Source: Paenibacillus sp. NFR01 (lineage in GTDB: Bacteria; Bacillota; Bacilli; Paenibacillales; Paenibacillaceae). From it: DNA of 64,000 nt. The stretch lies in contig NZ_FOIK01000001.1 of the NCBI RefSeq assembly GCF_900111565.1, positions 1,581,309 through 1,645,308 on the forward strand. The letters are read 5' to 3'. The notes below the pieces were generated by a model that did not search any database, had not been told where the DNA came from, and worked only from the letters and a program-made list of their open reading frames with translations. The position numbers and the translations under genes are program-made. This document shows, in pieces, positions 27,382-35,778 of this stretch (position 1 is the stretch's first letter; the number at the start of each line of letters is the position of its first letter).

Positions 27382-28219
27382 TTCTGAAGTCCTCGGTATC
27401 CAGTGCGATGCGAATCAGCTCTTTCTTGATCTCCGCCAATTGGGTGTCGATCCGGGCATCGATGCTCCCGAAATTCGAGCGGATCACACAACCGTGGTCC
27501 TTCACAGTTGAATCCGGCAAAATCTGCAGCTCGGCCTGCGAATCGACGGCCAAAGCCAGCTCCTCCCGCGCAGCGTTCACAAACGCGAATTGTGCCGGGG
27601 AGACACAAAGCGAAATGACTCCTTGTTCGCGTTTGCGGGCAAGATTCTTGCGAATCAGTTCGATTGCGAATTCCGGTTCCACCGTCAATTGCTTGTCCAC
27701 GATTTTCTCGGCTATGCTGCAGCTTAAGTCCACGAGAAACGGTTCGGCTTCCTGGATGATGTTGTCACGGGCCCGGAAGGCTTCCTGCAAAACGCCGCGC
27801 GCTTCTTCCATCATTGCCGCCAGCCTTTCAGCCATGTCCCGTTCCGCCTGAGCCACGCCCTCCTGATAACCCTGCTGGAACGCCTCGGCCTTTACCGCTT
27901 CGGACAGATGCTCGTCCTGTTCCCGCTGCTGCCGCCACCATTCGTCGGCTTCCGCCTTGGCTGAGGCGACGATCTCCTCGGCTTCCCGGGAAGCATTCCG
28001 CACCTGCTCTTCGGCAAACTCCTTGGCGTCCTTCAGCATTTGCCTCCGGGCCTTTTCCGCTTCTTCCCCGAGCGGATCAAGAATGGGTTGTTCCGCAGCC
28101 GGTTCGTCGGCCGCCGCCGTTTCTGCAAGCCCGGCGTGCTGCCGGGCCAGTTCCAGCCGTTTGAGTACGTCAACCGGAACATATTCGGAATGCTTGATCA
28201 GCCTAGACAATGATGTCAT
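27362..28219 (-). CDS. fliH: Flagellar export ATPase regulator FliH
   Basis: Protein of 285 residues beginning MTSLSRLIKHSEYVPVDVLK. A long Glu/Ala-rich coiled coil covers about 50-165, followed by the C-terminal FliH domain (LSCSIAEKIVDKQLTVEPEF). The frame overlaps the end of fliG by 17 bases. The Shine-Dalgarno GGTGGAGG is very close to the ATG at 28219; TTG at 28210 (MSRLIKH) has better spacing and could be the true start. Confidence 0.92.
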   Translation of the reverse strand: MTSLSRLIKHSEYVPVDVLKRLELARQHAGLAETAAADEPAAEQPILDPLGEEAEKARRQMLKDAKEFAEEQVRNASREAEEIVASAKAEADEWWRQQREQDEHLSEAVKAEAFQQGYQEGVAQAERDMAERLAAMMEEARGVLQEAFRARDNIIQEAEPFLVDLSCSIAEKIVDKQLTVEPEFAIELIRKNLARKREQGVISLCVSPAQFAFVNAAREELALAVDSQAELQILPDSTVKDHGCVIRSNFGSIDARIDTQLAEIKKELIRIALDTEDFRNGEENA

Positions 28220-29222
28220 CTCCTCCACCGCGGGCGATGATGATCTCACCCGACTCTTCGAGTCTGCGGATCGTGCCTACAATTCGGGTCTGGGCTTCCT
28301 CAACGTCACGAAGCCGCACAGGTCCCATATACTCCATCTCTTCGCGGAAGGTATCGGCCATCCGCTTCGACATATTGCGGAAAATAACGTCTCGTACTTC
28401 CTCGCTCGCCACCTTGAGGGCCAACTGCAGGTCCGCGTTCTCGATGTGGCGGATAATGAGCTGGATCGAACGGTTGTCCACATTGACGATATCTTCGAAG
28501 ACGAACATCCGCTTCTTGATTTCTTCGGCCAATTCGGGATCCTGGATCTCCAGGGAATCGAGAATCGTCCGTTCCGTCCCCCGGTCGACCCCGTTCAAAA
28601 TCTGAACGATCGATTCGATACCGCCCGCATTCGTGTAGTCCTGCGTGACGGTAGCGGATAGCTTCTGCTCCAGTACCCGTTCAATCTGCGTGACAACCTC
28701 AGGAGAGGTGCTGTCCATAATCGCAATTCTGCGGGCAACCTCGGCCTGTTTTTCCTGCGGCAGAGATGAAAGAATCGCCGCCGCCTGTTCAAATTGCAGG
28801 TAAGACAATACAAGCGCGATCGTCTGGACGTTTTCGTTCTGGATAAAGTTGAGAATCTGATTCGGATCCGCCTTGCGGGCAAAGTCGAAAGGTCTCACCT
28901 GCAGCGTTGCCGTCAGGCGGTTGATGACCTCCATCGCTTTGGTGGAACCGAGCGCCTTCTCCAGAATCTCTTTGGCATAATTGATGCCGCCTTGGGAGAT
29001 GTATTCCTGAGCCAGGCAGATTTGGTGAAATTCGGACATGATCGACTCTTTCTCCACACTGTCCACCTTGCGGACGTTGGCAATTTCGAGCGTCAGCTGT
29101 TCAATTTCTTCATCTCTCAAATGCTTGAAAATTTGCGCCGATACTTCAGGCCCTAGTGTAATTAACAGGATCGCCGCTTTCTGGCGGCCGCTAAGCACCT
29201 GCTGACTGCTAGCCTTTGCCAT
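28203..29222 (-). CDS. fliG: Motor switch/rotor protein FliG
   Basis: Protein of 339 residues, normal length. N-terminal LSGRQKAAILLITLGPEVSA binds FliF; the EHPQ-like and charged C-terminal torque helix (FVFEDIVNVDNRSIQLIIRH ... VRLRDVEEAQTRIVGTIRRL) faces the stator. ATG at 29222 has AGAGGTG upstream. Confidence 0.97.
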   Translation of the reverse strand: MAKASSQQVLSGRQKAAILLITLGPEVSAQIFKHLRDEEIEQLTLEIANVRKVDSVEKESIMSEFHQICLAQEYISQGGINYAKEILEKALGSTKAMEVINRLTATLQVRPFDFARKADPNQILNFIQNENVQTIALVLSYLQFEQAAAILSSLPQEKQAEVARRIAIMDSTSPEVVTQIERVLEQKLSATVTQDYTNAGGIESIVQILNGVDRGTERTILDSLEIQDPELAEEIKKRMFVFEDIVNVDNRSIQLIIRHIENADLQLALKVASEEVRDVIFRNMSKRMADTFREEMEYMGPVRLRDVEEAQTRIVGTIRRLEESGEIIIARGGGDDIIV

Positions 29223-29226
29223 TTAC

Positions 29227-30816
29227 TCACCTCTGTTCATCTGCGAGCCATGTACGCAGCAGATTCACAAACTCGTCAGGCTTCTTCTTCGCCAGACTTT
29301 CCAGCTGCTTGCGGACCTGACTTTCATTTGTCACGCTTTCTAGGTTAATCGAAGGGAATTCGGTCGGCACCTGCAACGGAATGTCATCTTCGAGTTCTTC
29401 GTCCTGCTTGTTCTTGCGGCTGCGGTAAATGATGTATCCGCCGCCTGCGCCGAGAAGAAGCGCGCCTGCGCCGATCGCCCAGATCATCCAGGATGGCATT
29501 CCGCTGCTTCCGGCAGCCGCGGCTGTACTTCCGAACTGCTGCGAGTACACCGAAACTTTTTTCGCCAGATCGGCATCTGTATATTGGACCCCGGAATCCG
29601 CCAGAGACGCCCGCACAATGTTGACGAGAATGTTCTGAATGGCGGAAGAAGTTGCATTATCCAAAGAATTTTGTCCGTCCGGTGGTTCAACGGCAACATT
29701 AATGGTTAAATCTTTAACAGTATATGGGCTTGCGATAATATCCTTGGTGATGCGGTTGACTTCATAGTTTCTCGTTTCCGAGGTTTCTTCGGAACTGGAA
29801 GTCCCGGTGTTTGTATCGCTTGGGTAACCCGCCACATCCTGCGAACCAGTACCCGCAACACCCCCGCTTGTATTTCCTTGTCCCGAATACGTGTTGCTGA
29901 TAATCTGCGAGCTGATTTCAATCCCCTTCATGTTTTCCGTGTCGACCGGAGTCACAAGATCTTCTTTCCGGCTCTCTTTGTCAAAATTAAGCTTCGAGAA
30001 GACGAGTACGTCGACTTTGTCAGGCCCGGTAAGCGTGCTGAGGAACTGCTTTACGTTCTTCTTGACTTCTTCCTCAAATTTTTTCTGGAGGGCGAAGTTT
30101 TCTTCCACTTGACTGGATACGCCGGTTTGCCCGCCGCGCTCCGACGGCATCAATTCGACTTCGTCATTAGCGATTGTAATGTTATCTATCGGCAAATTCG
30201 GGACGGCGGTCTTCACAAGATTGAAGTATCCGTCGATATTATTCTGGGTGGGCCGAAATCCGGGATCAAACGTCAGCACGACCGATGCCGAAGCCTTCTC
30301 CTGATCCTCTTGGGAGGCAAAAACGGTTTCCTTGGGCAAGTTAATGAGTACCTTCGCATCCTTAACCCCTTGCATCCGTCTGAGCAGCTGCTGAACCTCA
30401 CCGTTTAATGCATTGTTGTACTTCACATTAAATTCATTATCCGTCGTGCCGATCATCGATGAAGATTCATCGAAGACTTTATAGCCGATGGAACCGCCCT
30501 GAACAATCCCCTGCGATCCGATATCGACTTTAATGCGCGCCGCTTCCGTGCTGGGTACGGAGATGCTGCTTCCGTCCGTGCTGAGACGGTAGGAAACGCC
30601 GGCCGAGTCGAGATAATTCATGACCCCTGCCGCATCCGTGCTGTCCAGATCCTGAAAGGCAACCTCGTATTCGGTTTTAGACAGCCGCGTCGAGATGACG
30701 ACCAGCACAATTATGATGATGGCGAGAGTCGAAAAAAATAATATTTTTTGTTTGCCGCTGAATCTGTTCCAATACTGGGTCAACTTCTCCCGGTACTGGG
30801 CAAATCTTTCATTCAC
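29227..30816 (-). CDS. fliF: Flagellar MS-ring protein FliF
   Basis: Protein of 529 residues. Membrane segments lie at about 25-46 (ILFFSTLAIIIIVLVVISTR) and 440-465 (WMIWAIGAGALLLGAGGGYI). Ring-building motifs between include GVKDAKVLINLPKETVFASQ and ASVVLTFDPGF. The cytoplasmic tail binds FliG, whose gene starts 5 bases later. FliF is the base on which the rod, C-ring and export gate assemble. Confidence 0.97.
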   Translation of the reverse strand: MNERFAQYREKLTQYWNRFSGKQKILFFSTLAIIIIVLVVISTRLSKTEYEVAFQDLDSTDAAGVMNYLDSAGVSYRLSTDGSSISVPSTEAARIKVDIGSQGIVQGGSIGYKVFDESSSMIGTTDNEFNVKYNNALNGEVQQLLRRMQGVKDAKVLINLPKETVFASQEDQEKASASVVLTFDPGFRPTQNNIDGYFNLVKTAVPNLPIDNITIANDEVELMPSERGGQTGVSSQVEENFALQKKFEEEVKKNVKQFLSTLTGPDKVDVLVFSKLNFDKESRKEDLVTPVDTENMKGIEISSQIISNTYSGQGNTSGGVAGTGSQDVAGYPSDTNTGTSSSEETSETRNYEVNRITKDIIASPYTVKDLTINVAVEPPDGQNSLDNATSSAIQNILVNIVRASLADSGVQYTDADLAKKVSVYSQQFGSTAAAAGSSGMPSWMIWAIGAGALLLGAGGGYIIYRSRKNKQDEELEDDIPLQVPTEFPSINLESVTNESQVRKQLESLAKKKPDEFVNLLRTWLADEQR

Positions 30817-30850
30817 AGTGTCACCCCATCCGAAACTAAGCTAGGATTAT

Positions 30851-31159
30851 TTAGATTTGAGTTCTCATAATTTCCTGATAGGCTTCAATCACTTTGTTTC
30901 GGACTTGTGTAGTCAGCTGCAAACTGAGTAGCGCCTGCTGGGAGGAAATCATCGCCTCATCGATGTTGACCTCTCCCAAAACAAATTTATTGCTCATATC
31001 CTTCGCCTGCTCTTCCTGGGTGGCCACCTGGTTCAGCGCATTCTCCAAATAAGAGCCGAAGCTTTGTTCCGAATTGGCAACGGCCGACGTATCTTCGGCG
31101 GCTGTCTTCATGGCCAGCGGCTTGACGGCTGCGGAAACAACATTCAAATTCTGTATCAA
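30851..31159 (-). CDS. fliE: Flagellar hook-basal body protein FliE
   Basis: Protein of 102 residues. The conserved C-terminal half reads AMISSQQALLSLQLTTQVRN and KVIEAYQEIMRTQI. FliE joins the MS ring/export gate to the proximal rod. The start is TTG at 31159, six bases after GGAGGG. Confidence 0.95.
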   Translation of the reverse strand: MIQNLNVVSAAVKPLAMKTAAEDTSAVANSEQSFGSYLENALNQVATQEEQAKDMSNKFVLGEVNIDEAMISSQQALLSLQLTTQVRNKVIEAYQEIMRTQI

Positions 31160-31188
31160 TGAATTCCCTCCGAGTCTCTATTCAAAAA

Positions 31189-31635
31189 TTATTTTCCGAT
31201 CTCGAGCGCCTTGCTGACCATCGCCTTCGACGCATTCAGCATCGTGACGTTTGCTTCATAGGAACGGGATGCCGACAGCATGTCCACCATTTCCTTCGTG
31301 ATATCCACGTTCGGCATATATACATAACCGTCCGCGTCCGCATCAGGATGGCTTGGGTTATACACCGGCTTCAGCGGTGAAGAGTCCTCGATAATCGATT
31401 GGACCTTGACGCCTTCGGTGCTGCCGTTCATCTTAGCGTTCAGAATATTCGAAAAACTGTTGTTCTCGGCGGATTCCATCACCACGAGCTTCCGGCGGTA
31501 AGGCACCGCTTTCCCGTCAACCACGGAAGCCCGTGTCGTTTCGGCGTTGGCGATGTTGGAGGAAATGACGTCCATCCGCAGCCGCTGTGCCGTTAACGCG
31601 GAGGCGCTGATTCCAAAGCTGCTACCAAAGTTCAT
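31189..31635 (-). CDS. flgC: Flagellar rod protein FlgC
   Basis: Protein of 148 residues with the rod N-terminal motif ALTAQRLRMDVISSNIANAE and C-terminal VDMLSASRSYEANVTMLNAS. It is part of the proximal rod and follows flgB by 6 bases. Confidence 0.96.
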   Translation of the reverse strand: MNFGSSFGISASALTAQRLRMDVISSNIANAETTRASVVDGKAVPYRRKLVVMESAENNSFSNILNAKMNGSTEGVKVQSIIEDSSPLKPVYNPSHPDADADGYVYMPNVDITKEMVDMLSASRSYEANVTMLNASKAMVSKALEIGK

Positions 31636-31641
31636 TTCTCA

Positions 31642-32049
31642 TTACCTCCCTTCGACCACCGTGCGCATCATGGAAATTTGACTGTTGATCTGTTGGATAT
31701 AGGAGTTATATCTCAATTGGTTTTCGGCGCTCAGCGCCATCTCCCGGTCAATATCCACATTATTGTCGTTATTGTTCATCGAGGTCGACTCGTCCGTACT
31801 GATGACTGCCGACGGGACTGCGCCGCCCGTACCGAATTGAAAATGGCGTGCATCCGATACCTTTGCCTTGAGCGTCGGCTTCAGCCCTTTTTCCTGCTCT
31901 TGTAAAATGCTTTCAAACGCCACATCGGAACGCTTAAAATTCGGCGTGTCATTGTTGGCGACATTATTCGCCAAAACTTCTTGTCTTGTCGTTGCAGCGG
32001 ACATACCAGCCTGCAAACGTTGAAAACTGACACCATTCAGCAAACCCAT
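31642..32049 (-). CDS. flgB: Flagellar rod protein FlgB
   Basis: Protein of 135 residues beginning MGLLNGVSFQRLQAGMSAAT, followed by the rod motif EVLANNVANNDTPNFKRSDV and C-terminal LRYNSYIQQINSQISMMRTV. ATG at 32049 is chosen since AAGGGAGG ends six bases before it; the frame is open to 32076. It is the first gene of the fla/che operon. Confidence 0.95.
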   Translation of the reverse strand: MGLLNGVSFQRLQAGMSAATTRQEVLANNVANNDTPNFKRSDVAFESILQEQEKGLKPTLKAKVSDARHFQFGTGGAVPSAVISTDESTSMNNNDNNVDIDREMALSAENQLRYNSYIQQINSQISMMRTVVEGR

Positions 32050-32246
32050 GGACATCCTCCCTTCAAAACCTTCCATAATGAAAAGAATTCAACAACTTTT
32101 CCCGTATTCCTGCTAGATTCGACAATAAAAGCTAAAAATTTAAAGCTAAGTGTCGAAATATAGTCGAAGAATGTCGATTGTTATGACTTACAGTCAATCT
32201 CATATACATTGATTCTCTTAGAATTTGTATATTATTACAATAAGAA
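32050..32246 (-). promoter_or_regulatory. fla/che operon regulatory region with Spo0A-box-like sites
   Basis: This AT-rich stretch must contain the operon promoter, as two hairpins isolate it from hslU. Four Spo0A-box-like heptamers (consensus TGTCGAA) lie within 60 bases: 32118-32124 (minus strand, exact), 32151-32157 (plus, exact), 32162-32168 (plus, one mismatch) and 32172-32178 (plus, one mismatch). A weak sigma-A candidate on the minus strand is TTCGAC, 18 bases, TTTAAA; its -35 element overlaps a box. I could not identify a clear consensus promoter. Confidence 0.5.
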
Positions 32247-32247
32247 A

Positions 32248-32280
32248 TAAGCCCTATCTTTTCTGAAAAGAGAGGGCTTA
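32248..32280 (-). terminator. Second hairpin downstream of hslU
   Basis: Stem taagccct (32248-32255) pairs with agggctta (32273-32280), with an inner stem ctttt/aaaag and a 3-base loop. On the minus strand it is followed by TTATTTCTTATT, a T-rich run. It acts as a backup terminator between hslU and flgB. Confidence 0.65.
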
Positions 32281-32284
32281 TCGC

Positions 32285-32335
32285 AAAAACACCGTGTTTG
32301 CACACGTTTTCAGGTGTACAATCCACGGTGTTTTT
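32285..32335 (-). terminator. hslU terminator hairpin
   Basis: A perfect 12-base stem (32285-32296 with 32324-32335; AAAAACACCGTG and its complement) closes a 27-base loop that itself contains short complementary arms. The stem ends in A5/T5, so it could terminate in either direction. It lies about 95 bases after the hslU stop. Confidence 0.7.
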
Positions 32336-32428
32336 CCATATTGAGGTATATTATTCGCCATTTTTACAAAAATTCAAAACGCACTCCATCTGAATACCCA
32401 TTTTTACAAGAAATCACTTCTTGTCAGT

Positions 32429-33826
32429 TTACAGGATATACTGACTTAAATCACGGTCCTGTGCAATTCCTGCCAGTTTTTCACGAACGTACTCGGGCGT
32501 GATAACCATCGTGTCGAGCGTCAATTCCGGGGCTTCAAAGGAAAGATCCTCCAGCAGCTTCTCGAGAATGGTGTGCAGCCGGCGTGCGCCGATATTCTCC
32601 GTATTCTGGTTGACGGTTGCCGCAATTTTGGCGATTTCGATAATCGCTTCCTTCTGGAACTGAATCTCCAGATTTTCGGTTTGCAGCAAATGCACATACT
32701 GCTTGGTCAGCGCATTTTGCGGCTCGGTGAGGATGGACACAAAGTCTTCCAGCGACAGGCTGCTCAGTTCCACGCGAATCGGAAAACGGCCCTGCAGCTC
32801 AGGAATCAAATCGGAAGGTTTGGCGATGTGGAAAGCGCCGGCGGCGATAAAAAGCACATAGTCCGTTTTCACTGGACCATATTTGGTCATGACGGTCGAG
32901 CCTTCAACAATCGGCAAAATATCGCGCTGGACGCCTTCACGGGAGACATCCGGTCCGGAGCCTTTGCCCGAACTGGCCACTTTATCAATCTCGTCGATGA
33001 AAATAATACCGGACTGCTCCGCACGGGCGACCGATTCCTGAATGACGTCATCCATGTCGATCAGCTTGGCGGCTTCGTCCTGAATCAGCACCTTGCGCGC
33101 TTCCTTGATCGGAAGCTTGCGCTTCTTCGTCCGCTTCGGCAGCAGGCTGCCGAACATTTCCTGCATATTCATGCCCATCTGGTCGTTGCCCTGTCCGGCA
33201 AACATATCGAGCATCGTCGGCGTCGTATCCTCCACGTCGATCTCGATTACGTCCTCCTCCAGTTGACCGGCCAGCAGCTTAAACTTGATGTTGCGGCGGC
33301 GATCCCCTAGACTGGTATCTTCCGGTTCTTCCTTTGCCGTATCAGAGCCGGAATTGCCGCCGAAGATCATCTCGAACGGATTGCGCTGCGATTTGCTTTT
33401 GGCGGCAGATGGGGCGAGGATGGCAACGATCCGTTCGTTGGCCATTTCTTCGGCTTTATCCTTGACCTTCTCGGTGCGCTCCAGCTTCACCATGCGAATC
33501 GCGGTTTCCACCAGATCACGGACCATGGACTCCACATCGCGGCCGACATAACCCACCTCGGTAAACTTGGTTGCCTCCACTTTAATGAACGGCGCATTGA
33601 CCAGTTTGGCGAGCCGGCGGGCAATTTCCGTTTTACCGACGCCGGTCGGACCAATCATGAGGATGTTTTTCGGAACGACCTCGTCGCGCAAATCCTCGGA
33701 TAACAGGCTGCGGCGGTACCGGTTGCGGAGGGCAACGGCCACCGATTTTTTGGCCTGCTTTTGTCCGACGATATATTTGTCCAGCTCAGCAACAATTTGG
33801 CGGGGCGTAAGCGATTGATTCACCAT
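32429..33826 (-). CDS. hslU: HslU/ClpY unfoldase ATPase subunit
   Basis: Protein of 465 residues, full length. Walker [21 protein letters not shown]; Walker [16 protein letters not shown]; the I-domain covers about 110-235; sensor 2 and the C-terminal [12 protein letters not shown] tail (inserted into HslV) are intact. It unfolds substrates and feeds them to HslV, encoded just upstream. In Bacillus codY follows; here the operon ends with two hairpins. Confidence 0.97.
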   Translation of the reverse strand: MVNQSLTPRQIVAELDKYIVGQKQAKKSVAVALRNRYRRSLLSEDLRDEVVPKNILMIGPTGVGKTEIARRLAKLVNAPFIKVEATKFTEVGYVGRDVESMVRDLVETAIRMVKLERTEKVKDKAEEMANERIVAILAPSAAKSKSQRNPFEMIFGGNSGSDTAKEEPEDTSLGDRRRNIKFKLLAGQLEEDVIEIDVEDTTPTMLDMFAGQGNDQMGMNMQEMFGSLLPKRTKKRKLPIKEARKVLIQDEAAKLIDMDDVIQESVARAEQSGIIFIDEIDKVASSGKGSGPDVSREGVQRDILPIVEGSTVMTKYGPVKTDYVLFIAAGAFHIAKPSDLIPELQGRFPIRVELSSLSLEDFVSILTEPQNALTKQYVHLLQTENLEIQFQKEAIIEIAKIAATVNQNTENIGARRLHTILEKLLEDLSFEAPELTLDTMVITPEYVREKLAGIAQDRDLSQYIL

Positions 33827-33861
33827 TATGACTTCCTCCCTCTGATTCAGCCGCTGAAGGC

Positions 33862-34404
33862 TTATAACTGCTCAACAATGATATTGGAGTTGGTATATAC
33901 ACAGATCTCCGAGGCTATCTGCAGCGCTTCCCGGGCCATCTCCGCCGCGGTGAGCTGCGAAGCGTGCCGCTTCAGCGCCCGGCCGGACGCAAGCGCGAAA
34001 TTGCCGCCGGAGCCGATGGCCAGTACTTCGTCGTCCGGCTCAATGATTTCGCCGTTGCCGGAGATCAGCAGCATGCCTTCCTTGTCCACCACAATCATCA
34101 GCGCCTCCAGCTTGCGCAGCACCCGGTCCGACCGCCAATCCTTGGCCAACTCGACCGCCGCACGCTGCAGGTTGCCGTGATGCTCCTCCAGCTTGCCTTC
34201 AAATTTCTCGAACAGCGTGATTGCATCCGCGACCGATCCGGCAAAACCGGCAATCACTTGCCCTCTGTAGAGACGGCGGACCTTGCGGGCCGTTGTCTTC
34301 ATAATGACGCTTTCGCCGAAGGTAACCTGTCCATCCCCGGCGATGGCTGCCTGGCCGTTATGTCTGATGGCGCAGATGGTCGTCGCGTGAAAACTCGGTA
34401 GCAT
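33862..34404 (-). CDS. hslV: HslV/ClpQ peptidase subunit
   Basis: Protein of 180 residues beginning [20 protein letters not shown], with [20 protein letters not shown] and [20 protein letters not shown]. HslV is a proteasome-type N-terminal nucleophile protease. In B. subtilis the processed N-terminus is Ser of SFHATT; in Escherichia coli it is the Thr aligning with HATTI. Here three residues (MLP) precede that Ser, so which residue is exposed cannot be told by reading. ATG at 34404 has AGGAGG nine bases upstream; GTG at 34410 is an alternative. Confidence 0.95.
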   Translation of the reverse strand: MLPSFHATTICAIRHNGQAAIAGDGQVTFGESVIMKTTARKVRRLYRGQVIAGFAGSVADAITLFEKFEGKLEEHHGNLQRAAVELAKDWRSDRVLRKLEALMIVVDKEGMLLISGNGEIIEPDDEVLAIGSGGNFALASGRALKRHASQLTAAEMAREALQIASEICVYTNSNIIVEQL

Positions 34405-34425
34405 GCTCACATACCTCCTAAAATT

Positions 34426-35760
34426 TTATTCCTGATGCTCAAGCGCGTTCTCCGCTGCAAATGCTTTAAGGGCATCCAAAGCGCGGTAAGCCAGTTGCTC
34501 GTTTTTCTCTTTCTTGTTCTTGATCTTGCGTTCCGGCTTCGGCAACAAGCCGAAATTCGCGTTCATCGGCTGAAAATGTGCCGGATCTGCGGACGTAATA
34601 TATGCCGGCATGCTTCCCAGAACCGTATCCTCGGGGAAGACGAGACCTTCTTCGCCCAGCGCAGCACGCGCCGCATTGATGCCGGCGATCAGGCCGGAAG
34701 CAGCCGATTCCACGTACCCTTCGACCCCGGTCATTTGGCCGGCGAAGAACAGCCGCTCGTTGCCCTTGAGCTGATATGTCGGATGGAGCAACTTCGGCGA
34801 ATTAATGAACGTGTTGCGGTGCATGACACCGTAGCGGACATACTCCGCGTTCTCCAGTCCGGGAATCATGGAGAAGACACGTTTCTGCTCCCCCCACTTC
34901 AGATGGGTCTGGAAGCCGACCAGGTTGTACAGCGTGCCCGCCGCATTGTCCTGACGGAGCTGCACTACGGCATAGGGGAGCTTGCCCGTATGCGGATTGA
35001 CGAGGCCTACCGGCTTCATCGGGCCGAACAACGCCGTCTGCTTGCCGCGCTTCATCATGATCTCGATCGGCATGCAGCCTTCAAAATAAATCTCTTTCTC
35101 GAATTCTTTGAGCGCCGCCGTCTCAGCGGTAATCAGCGCGTCGTAGAACCGGTCGAATTCCTCTTCCGTCATCGGACAGTTCAGATAGGCCGCTTCGCCC
35201 TTGTCGTACCGGGATGCCAGGTACACCTTGCTCATATCGATCGATTCCTTCTCGACGATCGGTGCCGCCGCATCATAGAAGTAGAAATATTCTTCGCCGA
35301 GCAGAGCTTTAATCTCTGCCGAGAGGCCCGGCGAAGTGAGCGGCCCGGTGGCAATGACAACGATCCCATCCTCCGGTATATGCGTCAGTTCTTCATTTAT
35401 GACTTCCACGAGCGGATGCTCATGCAGCGTGCTTGTAATTTCGCCGGAGAAGCCGTCGCGGTCCACGGCGAGCGCTCCGCCCGCCGGCACGGCATGACGG
35501 TCTGCTGCGCCGAGCACCAGCGAGCCGAGGCGGCGCATTTCTTCCTTCAACACGCCTACGGCATTGCCCAGCCCGTTGGCGCGCAGCGAGTTGCTGCATA
35601 CCAGCTCGGCAAATTTATCGGTATGATGCGCCGGCGTTTTTACCACCGGGCGCATTTCATATAACCGGACCGGCACGCCGCGGGAAGCGATTTGGTAAGC
35701 CGCTTCGCTCCCGGCCAGCCCCGCGCCGATTACCGTTACTTTTGGTTCAGTCAATGTCAT
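34426..35760 (-). CDS. trmFO: Methylenetetrahydrofolate-tRNA-(uracil-5-)-methyltransferase TrmFO
   Basis: Protein of 444 residues. FAD-binding motif [20 protein letters not shown]; catalytic-region [21 protein letters not shown]-terminal [20 protein letters not shown]. It makes ribothymidine at position 54 of tRNA with methylene-folate and FAD. ATG at 35760 lies almost inside AGGGGGAA, so TTG at 35754 may be used. In Bacillus xerC (codV) follows; here hslV begins after only 21 bases. Confidence 0.96.
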   Translation of the reverse strand: MTLTEPKVTVIGAGLAGSEAAYQIASRGVPVRLYEMRPVVKTPAHHTDKFAELVCSNSLRANGLGNAVGVLKEEMRRLGSLVLGAADRHAVPAGGALAVDRDGFSGEITSTLHEHPLVEVINEELTHIPEDGIVVIATGPLTSPGLSAEIKALLGEEYFYFYDAAAPIVEKESIDMSKVYLASRYDKGEAAYLNCPMTEEEFDRFYDALITAETAALKEFEKEIYFEGCMPIEIMMKRGKQTALFGPMKPVGLVNPHTGKLPYAVVQLRQDNAAGTLYNLVGFQTHLKWGEQKRVFSMIPGLENAEYVRYGVMHRNTFINSPKLLHPTYQLKGNERLFFAGQMTGVEGYVESAASGLIAGINAARAALGEEGLVFPEDTVLGSMPAYITSADPAHFQPMNANFGLLPKPERKIKNKKEKNEQLAYRALDALKAFAAENALEHQE

Positions 35761-35778
35761 TTCCCCCTGTTGCAGCGG

